From contig CAYZIC010000004.1 of the NCBI GenBank assembly GCA_964478335.1, positions 1-56,909 of the forward strand: a stretch of 56,909 bases of DNA, written 5' to 3'. The translations under genes were made by a program, and so were the position numbers. The first letter of the stretch is position 1. Each line of letters begins with the position of its first letter. The notes beneath the pieces were generated by a model that was given only the letters and a program-made list of their open reading frames with translations, made no database searches and was not told where the DNA came from. This document shows, in pieces, positions 34,520 through 42,341 of the stretch. The stretch is from CAYZIC01 sp964478335 (GTDB lineage Bacteria; Verrucomicrobiota; Kiritimatiellia; RFP12; DVOR01).

Positions 34520-34551
34520 CATTGATGCCGATAACTATCCGACAATCAATG
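34520..34551. promoter_or_regulatory. Imperfect inverted repeat at the htpG transcription start (candidate operator)
   Basis: CATTGAT...TATC and GATA...ATCAATG form an imperfect palindrome about 32 bp long, just downstream of the predicted -10 box. It is not CIRCE and not a known heat-shock box. A repressor site is plausible. Confidence 0.45.
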
Positions 34552-34557
34552 CCCCGT

Positions 34558-34586
34558 ATATTACCAAAAAAAAGAAAGGAAAGCAA
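34558..34586 (-). promoter_or_regulatory. Candidate htpG promoter
   Basis: Read on the minus strand, TTGCTT (34586-34581), a 17-bp spacer with a T run, and TAATAT (34563-34558). The -35 is weak, and the spacing and position are good. Confidence 0.45.
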
Positions 34587-34611
34587 GCCCAAAATGGACT
34601 TGCGTTCACTC

Positions 34612-34700
34612 TTTTAGCGAGGAGGTGAGGAGGCCTCGCCTCCAAGAACGGCCTGTGGCCTTTTGGAACAGTCGCTCCGCTCCCTATCGGAGACGAGCGG
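34612..34700. repeat. GC-word repeat block
   Basis: GAGGAGGTGAGGAGGCCTCGCCTCC, AACGGCCTGTGGCCTTTTGGAACAGTCGCTCCGCTCCC and GGAGACGAGCGGAGCGGGCTC, in the gap between the channel gene stop and htpG. The same words appear near 24955 and 44345. Confidence 0.7.
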
Positions 34701-34716
34701 AGCGGGCTCTCTGGGG

Positions 34717-35481
34717 CTAATTAGCGCGCGTATAGAGGAAGTGGTAAATGCAGGGCAAGAAGATTGCTCCTGAGAGAAAATTCCCTATCGTCACAAAGAG
34801 GAGATGCAGCGCAACTTCTCCAAACGTATAGATTGAGGGATCAAGCATCCCCGCCGCCGAGACATAAAACATATTCGCCACAACGTGCTGAAATCCGCAG
34901 AGGATAAAAAGCATAATAGGGAACCAAATGGCCAAAATCTTGCCAGCTAATTCTTTAGAAGCGAGGGCAAACCAGACACCAATGGCGACGAGGATGTTAC
35001 ACAAAAAGCCACTCGCCACCGCTTGCCACATCGTCAAGTGCACCTTGTGCTCGGCGAAATGAATGATGTATGAGCTAAAAGCCTCATCATTAAAATTCCC
35101 CGCCATCACACAAGCACCGGCAATCAAAATCGATCCCAGTAAATTGCCCAACCAAACACCGCAGAGATTGCGGAAATAGATTGTGCGACGAATCTTATCT
35201 TTGGTCAATGCGAGAAATGCCAAACAGTCACCTGTAAAGAGCGATCCCCCCACCAAAACAACAAGCATCAAGCCTGTCGGGAAGACCATTGCCCCCACAA
35301 ATCGCCCCACTCCACCACCAATGTAGTGGCAGGCTATTAGATTGCCCAGCGCTGCTAGCGCGATATACACCCCCCCCATAAAACCTAATAAAAGCGTTTG
35401 GCGAAAGCCATAATGCCCTTTGTGCTCACCTAATACGACGACCTCTTCGGCCGTTTCCTGATTCGTTAAATAAAACTTCAT
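34717..35481 (-). CDS. Formate/nitrite transporter (FNT) family channel
   Basis: This inner-membrane protein has about six hydrophobic helices, and FNT channels form pentamers that pass small monovalent anions. Family features include the loop GGSLFTGDCLAFLALT, the NLLGSILIAG segment, and GFQHVVANMFYVSAAGML. I start at ATG 35481 (MKFYLTNQETAEE, 254 residues) because CAGGAG lies 7-12 bases upstream. Formate, nitrite or hydrosulfide cannot be told apart by eye. It is a single gene with its own promoter. Confidence 0.85.
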   Translation of the reverse strand: MKFYLTNQETAEEVVVLGEHKGHYGFRQTLLLGFMGGVYIALAALGNLIACHYIGGGVGRFVGAMVFPTGLMLVVLVGGSLFTGDCLAFLALTKDKIRRTIYFRNLCGVWLGNLLGSILIAGACVMAGNFNDEAFSSYIIHFAEHKVHLTMWQAVASGFLCNILVAIGVWFALASKELAGKILAIWFPIMLFILCGFQHVVANMFYVSAAGMLDPSIYTFGEVALHLLFVTIGNFLSGAIFLPCIYHFLYTRAN

Positions 35482-35513
35482 CGTTACTCCTGTAGTGATA
35501 ATAAATGGCGCAA

Positions 35514-35541
35514 AGTATAGCAAATCAACTTTAAAAGACAA
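35514..35541 (-). promoter_or_regulatory. Candidate promoter of the FNT channel gene
   Basis: On the minus strand, TTGTCT (35541-35536), 16 bp and TATACT (35519-35514). The -10 box is close to consensus, and the start codon is 33 bases further on. Confidence 0.5.
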
Positions 35542-35638
35542 GCACAGATCACTAATATCCTCCTAAAAGTTCTTGAGAGTAAAGTCGATTCAAATACTTA
35601 TCATGAGTCGCATGAGTTGCGCACGGCTGAACAAACAT

Positions 35639-35667
35639 AAAAAGGGACACCCGAGGGTATCCCTTTT
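35639..35667 (-). terminator. Rho-independent terminator of the rplU-rpmA-obgE-rpmB operon
   Basis: AAAAGGGATACCC / GGGTGTCCCTTTTT hairpin (minus strand) with a 3-base loop region and T run, about 25 bases after the rpmB stop. Confidence 0.85.
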
Positions 35668-35692
35668 CAACATTTTGAGAGCCGTAGGTTAC

Positions 35693-35923
35693 TTAGGCTT
35701 TCGTGACTTTACCCGAACGGAGGCAAGCTGCGCAAACGGTCAAGTGGCAGGTTGTGCCATTGGCCAAGCGAGCGTGGACCTTCTTGAGGTTGGGTTCAAA
35801 GCGGCGCTTTGAGATACCGGTGGTGTGCAAACCGATACCGCCCTTGGATTTTTGCAAACCGTGGCGGACGATACGGCAACCAGACATGGGCTTCTTGCCG
35901 CAAATATCACAAACTCTGGACAT
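35693..35923 (-). CDS. rpmB: 50S ribosomal protein L28
   Basis: L28 is a 76-residue zinc-ribbon-type protein with CDIC at residues 5-8 and CAAC near 64-67, so it is the C+ form that depends on zinc. RFEPNLKKVHARL is the family core. It is the last gene of the rplU-rpmA-obgE run and is followed by a terminator. A short hairpin (GTGTC-TAG-GACAC) lies between obgE and its start. Confidence 0.96.
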   Translation of the reverse strand: MSRVCDICGKKPMSGCRIVRHGLQKSKGGIGLHTTGISKRRFEPNLKKVHARLANGTTCHLTVCAACLRSGKVTKA

Positions 35924-35961
35924 GATTAATCTCCTTATGTGTCTAGGACACGTTAAATGAT

Positions 35962-37107
35962 CTACTTCTTTTTCTTACGTTGTTCAACCACAAGGAAGGT
36001 CGCCATTTTAAAGCGCTCTTCTGTGACGATCGTGTGATCGATTTCACCAACTGGGGATTCGACCTTGGGCGAGTTAATGCCCTTACCAAACTTGCCTGGA
36101 GGCGTTGGCTTAAGGATTTCGAATAGACGCTGCTTGACTTGGGCTAGGCCGTTGTCTTCTTCATCAATGATGGAGAGGGCGATTGGCTCGACACCAGTTT
36201 CTTGAATAAATGTGGCCAAGTTGTCGCTGGCGCTCGGTTCATCCATCTTATTTGCCAAGACGAGAGAGGGGCGCGCGGCCAATTCCTCATCATAGGCGGA
36301 GACTTCTGCTTGGAGTGTCAGGTAATCTTGCCAGGGCTCGCGGTTGTCCGTACCTGCCATGTCGATGACATAGACGAGCATACGGGCTCTCGAGAGGTGC
36401 TTCAAGAAGGTCAATCCTAGACCGATGCCTTGACTGGCACCTTCAATAATGCCAGGGACATCAGCCATGCGCAGCGTGGAGTAGTCAGGATAGGTGATCG
36501 TGCCGACGCTTGGGTGGAGTGTGGTAAATGGGTATGAAGCGATTTTAGGCTTTGCATCGCTGAGAGCAGCGAGCAGAGACGATTTGCCTGCATTGGGGAA
36601 GCCGAGCAAACCTGCGTCTGCGATCGTCTTCATCTCAAAGCGACACTTAAATGCTTCACCTTCAAGGCCGGGGTTAAACTTTTCGGGCGTCTGATTGACA
36701 GATGTCTTAAAGTGGATATTACCCCAGCCTCCATTACCGCCCTTTGCAATAATCAGCTCGTCACCGTGCGCCAAAACTTCGCCCAACAGGGCATCGGTTT
36801 CGACATCGTAGACTTCTGTTCCACAGGGGACTGGCACTCTTAGATCGGCACCATTGCGGCCATGCATTTGCTGACCACTACCATTGATCCCATTCTCGGC
36901 CCAAAGCTTGGGTTCGAAAAAGATTCTCAGCAGCGAATCAGCATTCTCGTCTGCGACGACCACGACATTGCCACCATTACCACCATCTCCACCATCAGGA
37001 CCACCTTCGGCGACATGCGCCTCACGACGGAAGCTCGCGCTACCATCGCCGCCTCGACCGGCTTTGACATCGGCTGTTGTTTGATCTACGAATGCTCGTT
37101 TTTTCAT
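35962..37107 (-). CDS. obgE: Obg-family GTPase
   Basis: Obg acts in large-subunit assembly and stress control. The glycine-rich Obg fold (GGDGSASFRREAHVAEGGPDGG) covers residues 1-160. The G domain has GFPNAGKSSLLAAL, the switch region SYPFTTL, DVPGIIEGAS and NKMD. The end is lysine-rich (EQRKKKK), with no large extra C-terminal domain. Length 381 fits. It follows rpmA, as in most bacteria. Confidence 0.97.
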   Translation of the reverse strand: MKKRAFVDQTTADVKAGRGGDGSASFRREAHVAEGGPDGGDGGNGGNVVVVADENADSLLRIFFEPKLWAENGINGSGQQMHGRNGADLRVPVPCGTEVYDVETDALLGEVLAHGDELIIAKGGNGGWGNIHFKTSVNQTPEKFNPGLEGEAFKCRFEMKTIADAGLLGFPNAGKSSLLAALSDAKPKIASYPFTTLHPSVGTITYPDYSTLRMADVPGIIEGASQGIGLGLTFLKHLSRARMLVYVIDMAGTDNREPWQDYLTLQAEVSAYDEELAARPSLVLANKMDEPSASDNLATFIQETGVEPIALSIIDEEDNGLAQVKQRLFEILKPTPPGKFGKGINSPKVESPVGEIDHTIVTEERFKMATFLVVEQRKKKK

Positions 37108-37133
37108 GAGGTTGCTTTACACAAGAGCTGATA

Positions 37134-37370
37134 TTATTCAGCGCTAGTAGGGATGATAGCAATCACAGTGCTATCTTTCTGAAATTCGACGGTACCTTCG
37201 ACCAAGGCGAACAAAGTGAAGTCACGACCTTGACCAACGTTTTTACCTGCATGGAACTTAGTACCACGCTGACGAACTAAAATGGAACCGGCCTTAACGA
37301 CCTGGCCTGCATATCGCTTCACACCAAGACGCTTGGACTTGCTGTCGCGACCATTACTACCTGCTGCCAT
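37134..37370 (-). CDS. rpmA: 50S ribosomal protein L27 with a shortened N-terminal arm
   Basis: L27 sits near the peptidyl-transferase centre. The core NGRDSKSKRLGVKRYAGQ...GTKFHAGKNVGQGRDFTLFA is clear. The protein begins MAAGSNGRDS, whereas L27 usually begins with MAHKK and about 15 residues before GRDS. Around six residues, including the lysines that reach the catalytic centre in E. coli, are absent. The ATG at 37370 has AAAGGAG at good spacing, and no in-frame upstream start exists. Length is 78 residues against 85 in E. coli. Confidence 0.95.
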   Translation of the reverse strand: MAAGSNGRDSKSKRLGVKRYAGQVVKAGSILVRQRGTKFHAGKNVGQGRDFTLFALVEGTVEFQKDSTVIAIIPTSAE

Positions 37371-37388
37371 ATTTCACGCTCCTTTAAC

Positions 37389-37703
37389 TTAGGCGATTGA
37401 CTTGATCTTGAGAACGGTCAATTCCTGACGGTGACCGACGCGGCGTTCATAGCCCTTACGACGATTCTTACGGAAATTGATCAACTTGGGGCCGCGCTTG
37501 TGAGCGAGCACTTCGGCGACAACTTTTGCGCCTTCAACCGTAGGCATGCCGATGATGAGCTCGGAGCCATTTGAAACTGCCAAAACATTGGCAAGCTCGG
37601 TGTCTGTACCTGCTTCTACTGCAAGGCGGTCGATTTCGATGACAGAACCGACTGTCACGCGATACTGGTTACCACCAGCTTCAACTACTGCATATGCTTC
37701 CAT
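37389..37703 (-). CDS. rplU: 50S ribosomal protein L21
   Basis: L21 is 104 residues with AVVEAGGNQYRVTVGSVIEIDRL at the start and KRGPKLINFRKNRRKGYERRVGHRQELTVLKI at the end (only the pattern KNRRKGYERRVGHRQ is diagnostic). It is the first gene of the L21-L27-Obg-L28 run. AAGGAT precedes the ATG. A strong promoter and a short leader hairpin lie upstream. Confidence 0.97.
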   Translation of the reverse strand: MEAYAVVEAGGNQYRVTVGSVIEIDRLAVEAGTDTELANVLAVSNGSELIIGMPTVEGAKVVAEVLAHKRGPKLINFRKNRRKGYERRVGHRQELTVLKIKSIA

Positions 37704-37728
37704 GTGTTATCCTTCACTTTTCTGTAAT

Positions 37729-37746
37729 ACCAAACGCCTGTTTGGT
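37729..37746 (-). promoter_or_regulatory. Leader hairpin upstream of rplU
   Basis: ACCAAAC-AGGC-GTTTGGT (minus strand) is a perfect 7-bp stem in the short 5' leader between the promoter and rplU. Ribosomal protein leaders of this operon are regulatory in some phyla. Here the role is a guess. Confidence 0.4.
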
Positions 37747-37759
37747 GAATTGGCCGCTT

Positions 37760-37788
37760 AATATAACGTATCTGATCGCATTTGTCAA
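37760..37788 (-). promoter_or_regulatory. Strong promoter for rplU-rpmA-obgE-rpmB
   Basis: On the minus strand, TTGACA (37788-37783), exactly 17 bp, and TATATT (37765-37760). A near-perfect housekeeping promoter. Confidence 0.85.
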
Positions 37789-37815
37789 CCACAAAAGTGA
37801 GAAAAAGTGCGAAAA

Positions 37816-37881
37816 GTGCGAAAAACGGTTTAGTTTTTCCCTTTATTACACAATAAGAAACGCTAAACCACTTTTTCGCAC
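37816..37881. repeat. Long imperfect inverted repeat
   Basis: GTGCGAAAAACGGTTTAG (37816-37833) pairs with CTAAACCACTTTTTCGCAC (37863-37881) with one small bulge, around a 29-base AT-rich loop. It lies between the rplU promoter and the 3' end of the RND permease gene, preceded by GTGCGAAAA direct repeats. Confidence 0.65.
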
Positions 37882-37910
37882 ACGTCAAGGCAGCTGCGTC
37901 ACCACGCGCG

Positions 37911-37959
37911 CAATGCTTGTTGCGGGCGAGCTAGCGAGCCCTCCTAGCGCTCGCTAAGG
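37911..37959. repeat. Heptad/GC-word repeat at the 3' end of the permease gene
   Basis: CAATGCTTGTTGCGGGCGAGCTAGCGAGCCCTCCTAGCGCTCGC. The permease stop codon (TAG on the minus strand) lies within it. Confidence 0.75.
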
Positions 37960-40900
37960 TAGCGGCGGGGAGGACTATGAGGTTGAGGAGGGTGGCGCTG
38001 AGGAGTCCGCCAAATTGCACGATCGCCAGCGGTGCGAGGATTTCACCTCCGGGTTGAGTACGTGCCATAACAATAGGCAGGAGCCCCAAAAGGGTGGTAA
38101 GGCTGGTCATGATAATGGGGGTAATGCGGGTTAGTGAGCCAGTCATGACGGCATCTTGCACGCTGTGGCCTTGCTCGATGAGCTGGGTGTAGCTGGTGAG
38201 CAGGAGGAGTCCATTGCGAATCGCAAACCCAAAGAGGGTGATAAATCCAGCGAGGCTCGCGACCGAGAGGATGGGGGTTTGATCGCCAGCAAAGAGGGCT
38301 ATCGCGAGGATGCCTCCGATGAGAGCGAGCGGCACATTGGTCAAAATGAGCAAAACGCCTCGTGTCGATTTGAGCACACTATAGAGGATGAGCACAATGA
38401 TCACCGCGAGGATTGCTCCGAGCAGGGTGAGCTGTTGGCGCATGGAGTCGCGGGCTTGGATCGTGCCTCCATACTTGACGGCGACACCCAGAGCCTGCAT
38501 CTGTGGATCGAGGGTGTGGCGCAAGCTCTCGACGATATCACCGACATTGGCCCCTGGAGCAGGGTTGCAGGTAATGAGGGCTTGGCGTAAACCATTCTCT
38601 CGAATAATCAGATTGGGCGTTTTCTCGGCGTAGACTTCGGCAAGCTGATTGAGGGGGATGCGCTGACCATCGGGAGTAATGATGGTGTGGCTAGCAAGCT
38701 GATCGGGTGAGCTGCGCTGGGCTTCATTCATCTGCAAGACAATATCCCAGCGTGAGGTATTACGCAGGACTTCGCCAGCTTTGAGTCCGCCAAACGCCAA
38801 TGCGATCTGCGTAGCGATGGTTTCTCTGCTGAGGCCGTAACGCTGCAATTCAAAGGGTTTGTACTTGATTGTGATGGCATCGACGAGGACTTCGCGATTG
38901 GCCTGGATGTCGGTGATATCCGCTCTCGCTTTGAGCGTGGTATTGGCGACTTGGGCAGCATGACGCAAGCGAGCGAGGTCATCGGCAATGAGATGAATCG
39001 TAATATCGGCATTGGTGCCTGAGAGGACGGCCGAAATGCGGTGTGCAATCGGGTAGCCGATCATGGTCGAGGTGCCTGGGATTTGCTTTAAGATCTGATT
39101 AAAGGCCGCCTTGAGCTGGGCTTGATCTCGACGTAAATCAACGCGCACTTGGATCTCGGATGAGGAGACGGGCTCAGCGTGGGCGTCGCGTTCGGCGCGG
39201 CCTGTACGGCGCACGACGCTCTTGACGCCGGGGACTTGCTCAATGGATTGAACGATGTTCTGCGCAATCGCTTCGCTCTCTTCGAGCGAGGTGCCCGGTG
39301 TCGCTGAGACAAAGAGCGTATAGCAGCCTTCATGAAACGCTGGCAAAAAGGTCGTGCCAAAGGTCGTCGCCAAATAGATCGCCCCCGCCACAGCACCTGC
39401 TGCGATGGTCAATACGACCCAATGCCAGCGCATACAGGTGCGCAGGATCGGCGTATAGGCCCATTTAATCGCACGCACGACGCAGCTCTCTCTAGTAGGC
39501 GCAGAGTCCAATGCAGCAGGTGCCTTGACAAAGGTCATGAGCAGCGGGATCACCGTTACCGCCGAAACCAAAGAGCCTACCAATGCCACACAGTAGGCGA
39601 TTGCCATCGGCCTAAAGAACTGCCCCTCGATGCCAGTCAAAACCATCAGTGGCGCAAAGACGAGGATAATAATGATCGTGGAGAAGACCATTGACGGCAC
39701 AACATCTACCCCTGCTTGCAGGAGGATCGAGGTCTGCGACTGCTCGGTGGTGCGCTCTCTCAACCTGCGCCAGGCGTTTTCGACAAAGATGACAGCATTG
39801 TCCACGACATCGCCCACTGCGACTGCCAAGCCACCAAGCGTCATGATATTGAGGCTCAGCCCAAACAACGGAAAGACCAAGAGCCCCAACAAGAGAGAAA
39901 TCGGCAATGCAATCAGCGTAATGGCTGCCAAGCGCAGGCTTAGCAGCGTAAAGAAGATCACACAGATGACGATAATCGCCGCCTGGATTACGGTTTCTCG
40001 GCCGCTCTCCATTGAGATGTTGATAAAGTCCGACTGGCGATAGCCATCACGCTTGAGCGTGGTGCCTGCTGGTAATGCGGTAGACTCAAAACGGTCAAGG
40101 ACCAGATCCATGGCTTGAAGCAATTCGAGCGTGTTACCACCGGGAGCCTTTTGCACCGAGAGGACGACCGCAGCCTCCTGATTGTAAGCAGCCGATCCAC
40201 TACGAATCGCTGGAGCAATGGAGAGGTCTGCTACATCGTCAAGCTGCAACTGCGTGCCAGGGATGGCGGTTTCTCTAAAGGCTTGCAGCGACTGAATACG
40301 ACCTTGTTGGCGTAGGGGCCACTCTTTGCCGCGGTAGTTGGTGATATAGCCAGCGGACTTGAGACTCTGCGAGGCACTCACCGCATCGATGAGATCTTGG
40401 GGCATGAGATTGTGCAGCGTCAACTTGAGCGGATCAAGCGCCACGCGGTACTGCGGCAAACGCCCACCCAAGATCGCCACCTGTCCAATGCCAGGGATCG
40501 CCAAGAGCTGCTGACGCAACGTGCTCTCGCAGAGTTGGCGCACCTCCATTTCTAGGGATTGCGAGGGCGTGGTGATTGAGATGAGGGCAATTTCGCCAGT
40601 TACCGAGACAACGGGGGAGATCTCGGTCGACGTATTATCGGGCAAATCACTGCGAATCGCACCGAGGCGTTCGGCAATGATCTGTCGCACACGATAGGGA
40701 TCGACCCCATCCTCAAAGTCTACCCAGACGAACGACAAACCACGCCCAGACGAGCTCTTGGTTTTGGTGACATAGCGCAAGCCGCTCATGGCCGATTCTA
40801 GAGGGATCGAGAGTTGCGCCTCGACTTCGTCTGCAGTTAGCCCTGGTGCCTCAGTCATCAAGGTGACGCGCTGCTCACGCAATTCGGGGAAAACGTCAAT

Positions 40901-41002
40901 CGGCAACTGCTTAACCGAAACAAATGCCACTGCGCACAATAGGCCAATGACCAGCCCAGAGATCAAACGATTGTTTATGCAAAAAGCGATCAATTTATTC
41001 AT
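37931..41002 (-). CDS. Heavy-metal efflux RND permease (CusA/CzcA family)
   Basis: This proton-driven inner-membrane pump takes metal ions from periplasm or cytosol to an outer-membrane channel. The permease has the RND layout: one N-terminal helix, a periplasmic loop, helices 2-6 (with GGLAVAVGDVVDNAVIFVENAWRRL split here as GDVVDNAVIF, carrying the two aspartates used for proton relay), then a repeat of the same order. QLPIDVFPELREQRVTLMTEAPGL is typical of the HME group. I start at ATG 41002 (1023 residues) with GAGGGGG upstream. An in-frame reading to 41104 lies in the adaptor gene. The metal (Cu/Ag or Zn/Co/Cd) cannot be read by eye. Confidence 0.9.
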   Translation of the reverse strand: MNKLIAFCINNRLISGLVIGLLCAVAFVSVKQLPIDVFPELREQRVTLMTEAPGLTADEVEAQLSIPLESAMSGLRYVTKTKSSSGRGLSFVWVDFEDGVDPYRVRQIIAERLGAIRSDLPDNTSTEISPVVSVTGEIALISITTPSQSLEMEVRQLCESTLRQQLLAIPGIGQVAILGGRLPQYRVALDPLKLTLHNLMPQDLIDAVSASQSLKSAGYITNYRGKEWPLRQQGRIQSLQAFRETAIPGTQLQLDDVADLSIAPAIRSGSAAYNQEAAVVLSVQKAPGGNTLELLQAMDLVLDRFESTALPAGTTLKRDGYRQSDFINISMESGRETVIQAAIIVICVIFFTLLSLRLAAITLIALPISLLLGLLVFPLFGLSLNIMTLGGLAVAVGDVVDNAVIFVENAWRRLRERTTEQSQTSILLQAGVDVVPSMVFSTIIIILVFAPLMVLTGIEGQFFRPMAIAYCVALVGSLVSAVTVIPLLMTFVKAPAALDSAPTRESCVVRAIKWAYTPILRTCMRWHWVVLTIAAGAVAGAIYLATTFGTTFLPAFHEGCYTLFVSATPGTSLEESEAIAQNIVQSIEQVPGVKSVVRRTGRAERDAHAEPVSSSEIQVRVDLRRDQAQLKAAFNQILKQIPGTSTMIGYPIAHRISAVLSGTNADITIHLIADDLARLRHAAQVANTTLKARADITDIQANREVLVDAITIKYKPFELQRYGLSRETIATQIALAFGGLKAGEVLRNTSRWDIVLQMNEAQRSSPDQLASHTIITPDGQRIPLNQLAEVYAEKTPNLIIRENGLRQALITCNPAPGANVGDIVESLRHTLDPQMQALGVAVKYGGTIQARDSMRQQLTLLGAILAVIIVLILYSVLKSTRGVLLILTNVPLALIGGILAIALFAGDQTPILSVASLAGFITLFGFAIRNGLLLLTSYTQLIEQGHSVQDAVMTGSLTRITPIIMTSLTTLLGLLPIVMARTQPGGEILAPLAIVQFGGLLSATLLNLIVLPAATLASARRAR

Positions 41003-42341
41003 GGTCATCCCCCTCGTGGAAAACGCCATCAGCGTGGAAGTGCCCGGCAACGGGTTTGGTGCCCGATTGGCTAGCAAAGGCCTGACTGATTGCATAGGCT
41101 CCACGAATCACAATCTGCGCATCGTGGTGAATCGCACCGTGGATAGTGCTCCAGCCTTGACTCGAATTAAAGACCTCAACAGGCACTTTGGCAAAGGTTT
41201 CAGCAGCGACTTTGACAAAGACCACCTGCTCGATCCCATCATCGACCAGAGCAGAAGAGGGCACCTGGAGATGATCATGGTCGTGGTCGGCCTTGATACT
41301 GAGCGTAGCGATTGCAGGCATTCCGACATACGGCGTATGATCGGGCGTCGATGATGAGACAGGGATGTAGGCGTAGACAGCGTCATTAGTTGGAGTAGGC
41401 AATCCCATACGAATCGCAGACGGCTCGGTCAAGACGCAGCCGTCTGTATCGACAATGTAGCCAGAGATGGGGCCCTTGGGTAATTGCGAGAGGGCGTGCT
41501 TTTTGGCAATGCGCGCTTGGAACTCAATGGCCTGCGTATCGACCACCTGAGCAATCTCAGAGCCAATCGCCATGAAGGCCCCCTGAGCCAAGACGGGGCA
41601 ATTGACCACGCCAGCGTGTTTGCTACGCAAGAGAATACGCCCCTCTGCGGTTAATTCGACTTGAGGCAAAGCCGCCTGCAAGATCACAGCCTCGCGAGTC
41701 AATGCAGCATCAACGACTTGGTTGCGTTTAAGCACTTCAAGGCGGCTCTGCAAGGTCTCGAGGGTGGTCTTTTGTGTGCGGTAACTGATCGAATCGACCT
41801 CAGCAATCACCTCGCCCTGTTTAACTGCCTGACCATGCTCCACGTGGCGATAAACAAAGCCATCAATCGGCAAGGCAATCGCCTCAACGGCATTGGCCTT
41901 GAGGATAAATTCACCCGGCACGCGCAGCTGATTCACCGCATTACCCGGCCGAACAGCCCCCGTCTTAATTCCCAAAAAGGTTTGCGATACAGCAGGGATC
42001 GTCATGCGAGCGTGTTCGGGCTCATCGTCATGGTCATGAGTTGCCGCTTGCTTTGCCATTTGGCTGGGGCATTGCCCAGGCGCATGATCGTGCTCAGCGT
42101 GGGCGTGCTCAGCGTGGGCGTGCTTAGCGTGGGCGTGCTCAGCGTGGGCGTGCTCAGCGTGGGCGTGCTCAGCGTGCGGGTGCTCAGCGTGGGCGTGCTC
42201 AGCGTGGGCGTGCTCAGCGTGCGGGTCGAGTGTTTGTTGCTTGTTGCCTGGAGACTGCTGCGGGCGAGCTTGCGAGCCTGTGGTGAAAACAAGGGTCAAT
42301 AGACCCACGAGGGTAAGACTTAAAGTATGGGAAAGTATCAT
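40995..42341 (-). CDS. RND efflux periplasmic adaptor (CusB/CzcB-like) with histidine-repeat N-terminus
   Basis: A signal peptide (residues 1-26) is followed by a repeat-derived stretch (PQQSPGNKQQTL) and nine copies of a five-residue HAEHA unit at residues 41-85. The adaptor proper follows: ALPIDGFVYRHVEHGQAVKQGEVIAEV (barrel-sandwich half), a helical hairpin, the second half RILLRSKHAGVV, and beta-barrel domains. More histidine clusters occur at HDHDDEPEH, HDHDHL and the C-terminus (HFHADGVFHEGDDHE). These probably bind or hand over metal ions. It overlaps the channel gene by 1 base and the permease by 8, so the three subunits are co-translated. Confidence 0.9.
   Translation of the reverse strand: MILSHTLSLTLVGLLTLVFTTGSQARPQQSPGNKQQTLDPHAEHAHAEHAHAEHPHAEHAHAEHAHAEHAHAKHAHAEHAHAEHDHAPGQCPSQMAKQAATHDHDDEPEHARMTIPAVSQTFLGIKTGAVRPGNAVNQLRVPGEFILKANAVEAIALPIDGFVYRHVEHGQAVKQGEVIAEVDSISYRTQKTTLETLQSRLEVLKRNQVVDAALTREAVILQAALPQVELTAEGRILLRSKHAGVVNCPVLAQGAFMAIGSEIAQVVDTQAIEFQARIAKKHALSQLPKGPISGYIVDTDGCVLTEPSAIRMGLPTPTNDAVYAYIPVSSSTPDHTPYVGMPAIATLSIKADHDHDHLQVPSSALVDDGIEQVVFVKVAAETFAKVPVEVFNSSQGWSTIHGAIHHDAQIVIRGAYAISQAFASQSGTKPVAGHFHADGVFHEGDDHE
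42087..42221. repeat. 15-bp tandem repeat encoding HAEHA units
   Basis: Nine copies of a 15-bp unit (minus strand CACGCTGAGCACGCC, with CAC-GCT-AAG and CCC variants) encode the histidine pentapeptides. Near-identity at DNA level suggests recent expansion and likely length variation. Confidence 0.9.
42230..42281. repeat. Heptad/GC-word repeat inside the adaptor gene
   Basis: TGTTTGTTGCTTGTTGCCTGG...GCGGGCGAGCTTGCGAGCC. It is translated in frame just after the signal peptide (SQARPQQSPGNKQQT) and is shared with 42366-42417. Confidence 0.8.

Noticed and set aside
34520..34551. CIRCE heat-shock operator at htpG
   Set aside because: The arms are CATTGAT/ATCAATG, not TTAGCACTC/GAGTGCTAA, and the spacing differs.
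40788..41354. Plus-strand open frame of 188 codons across the adaptor/permease junction
   Set aside because: It is antisense to two clear efflux genes and has no recognisable domain.
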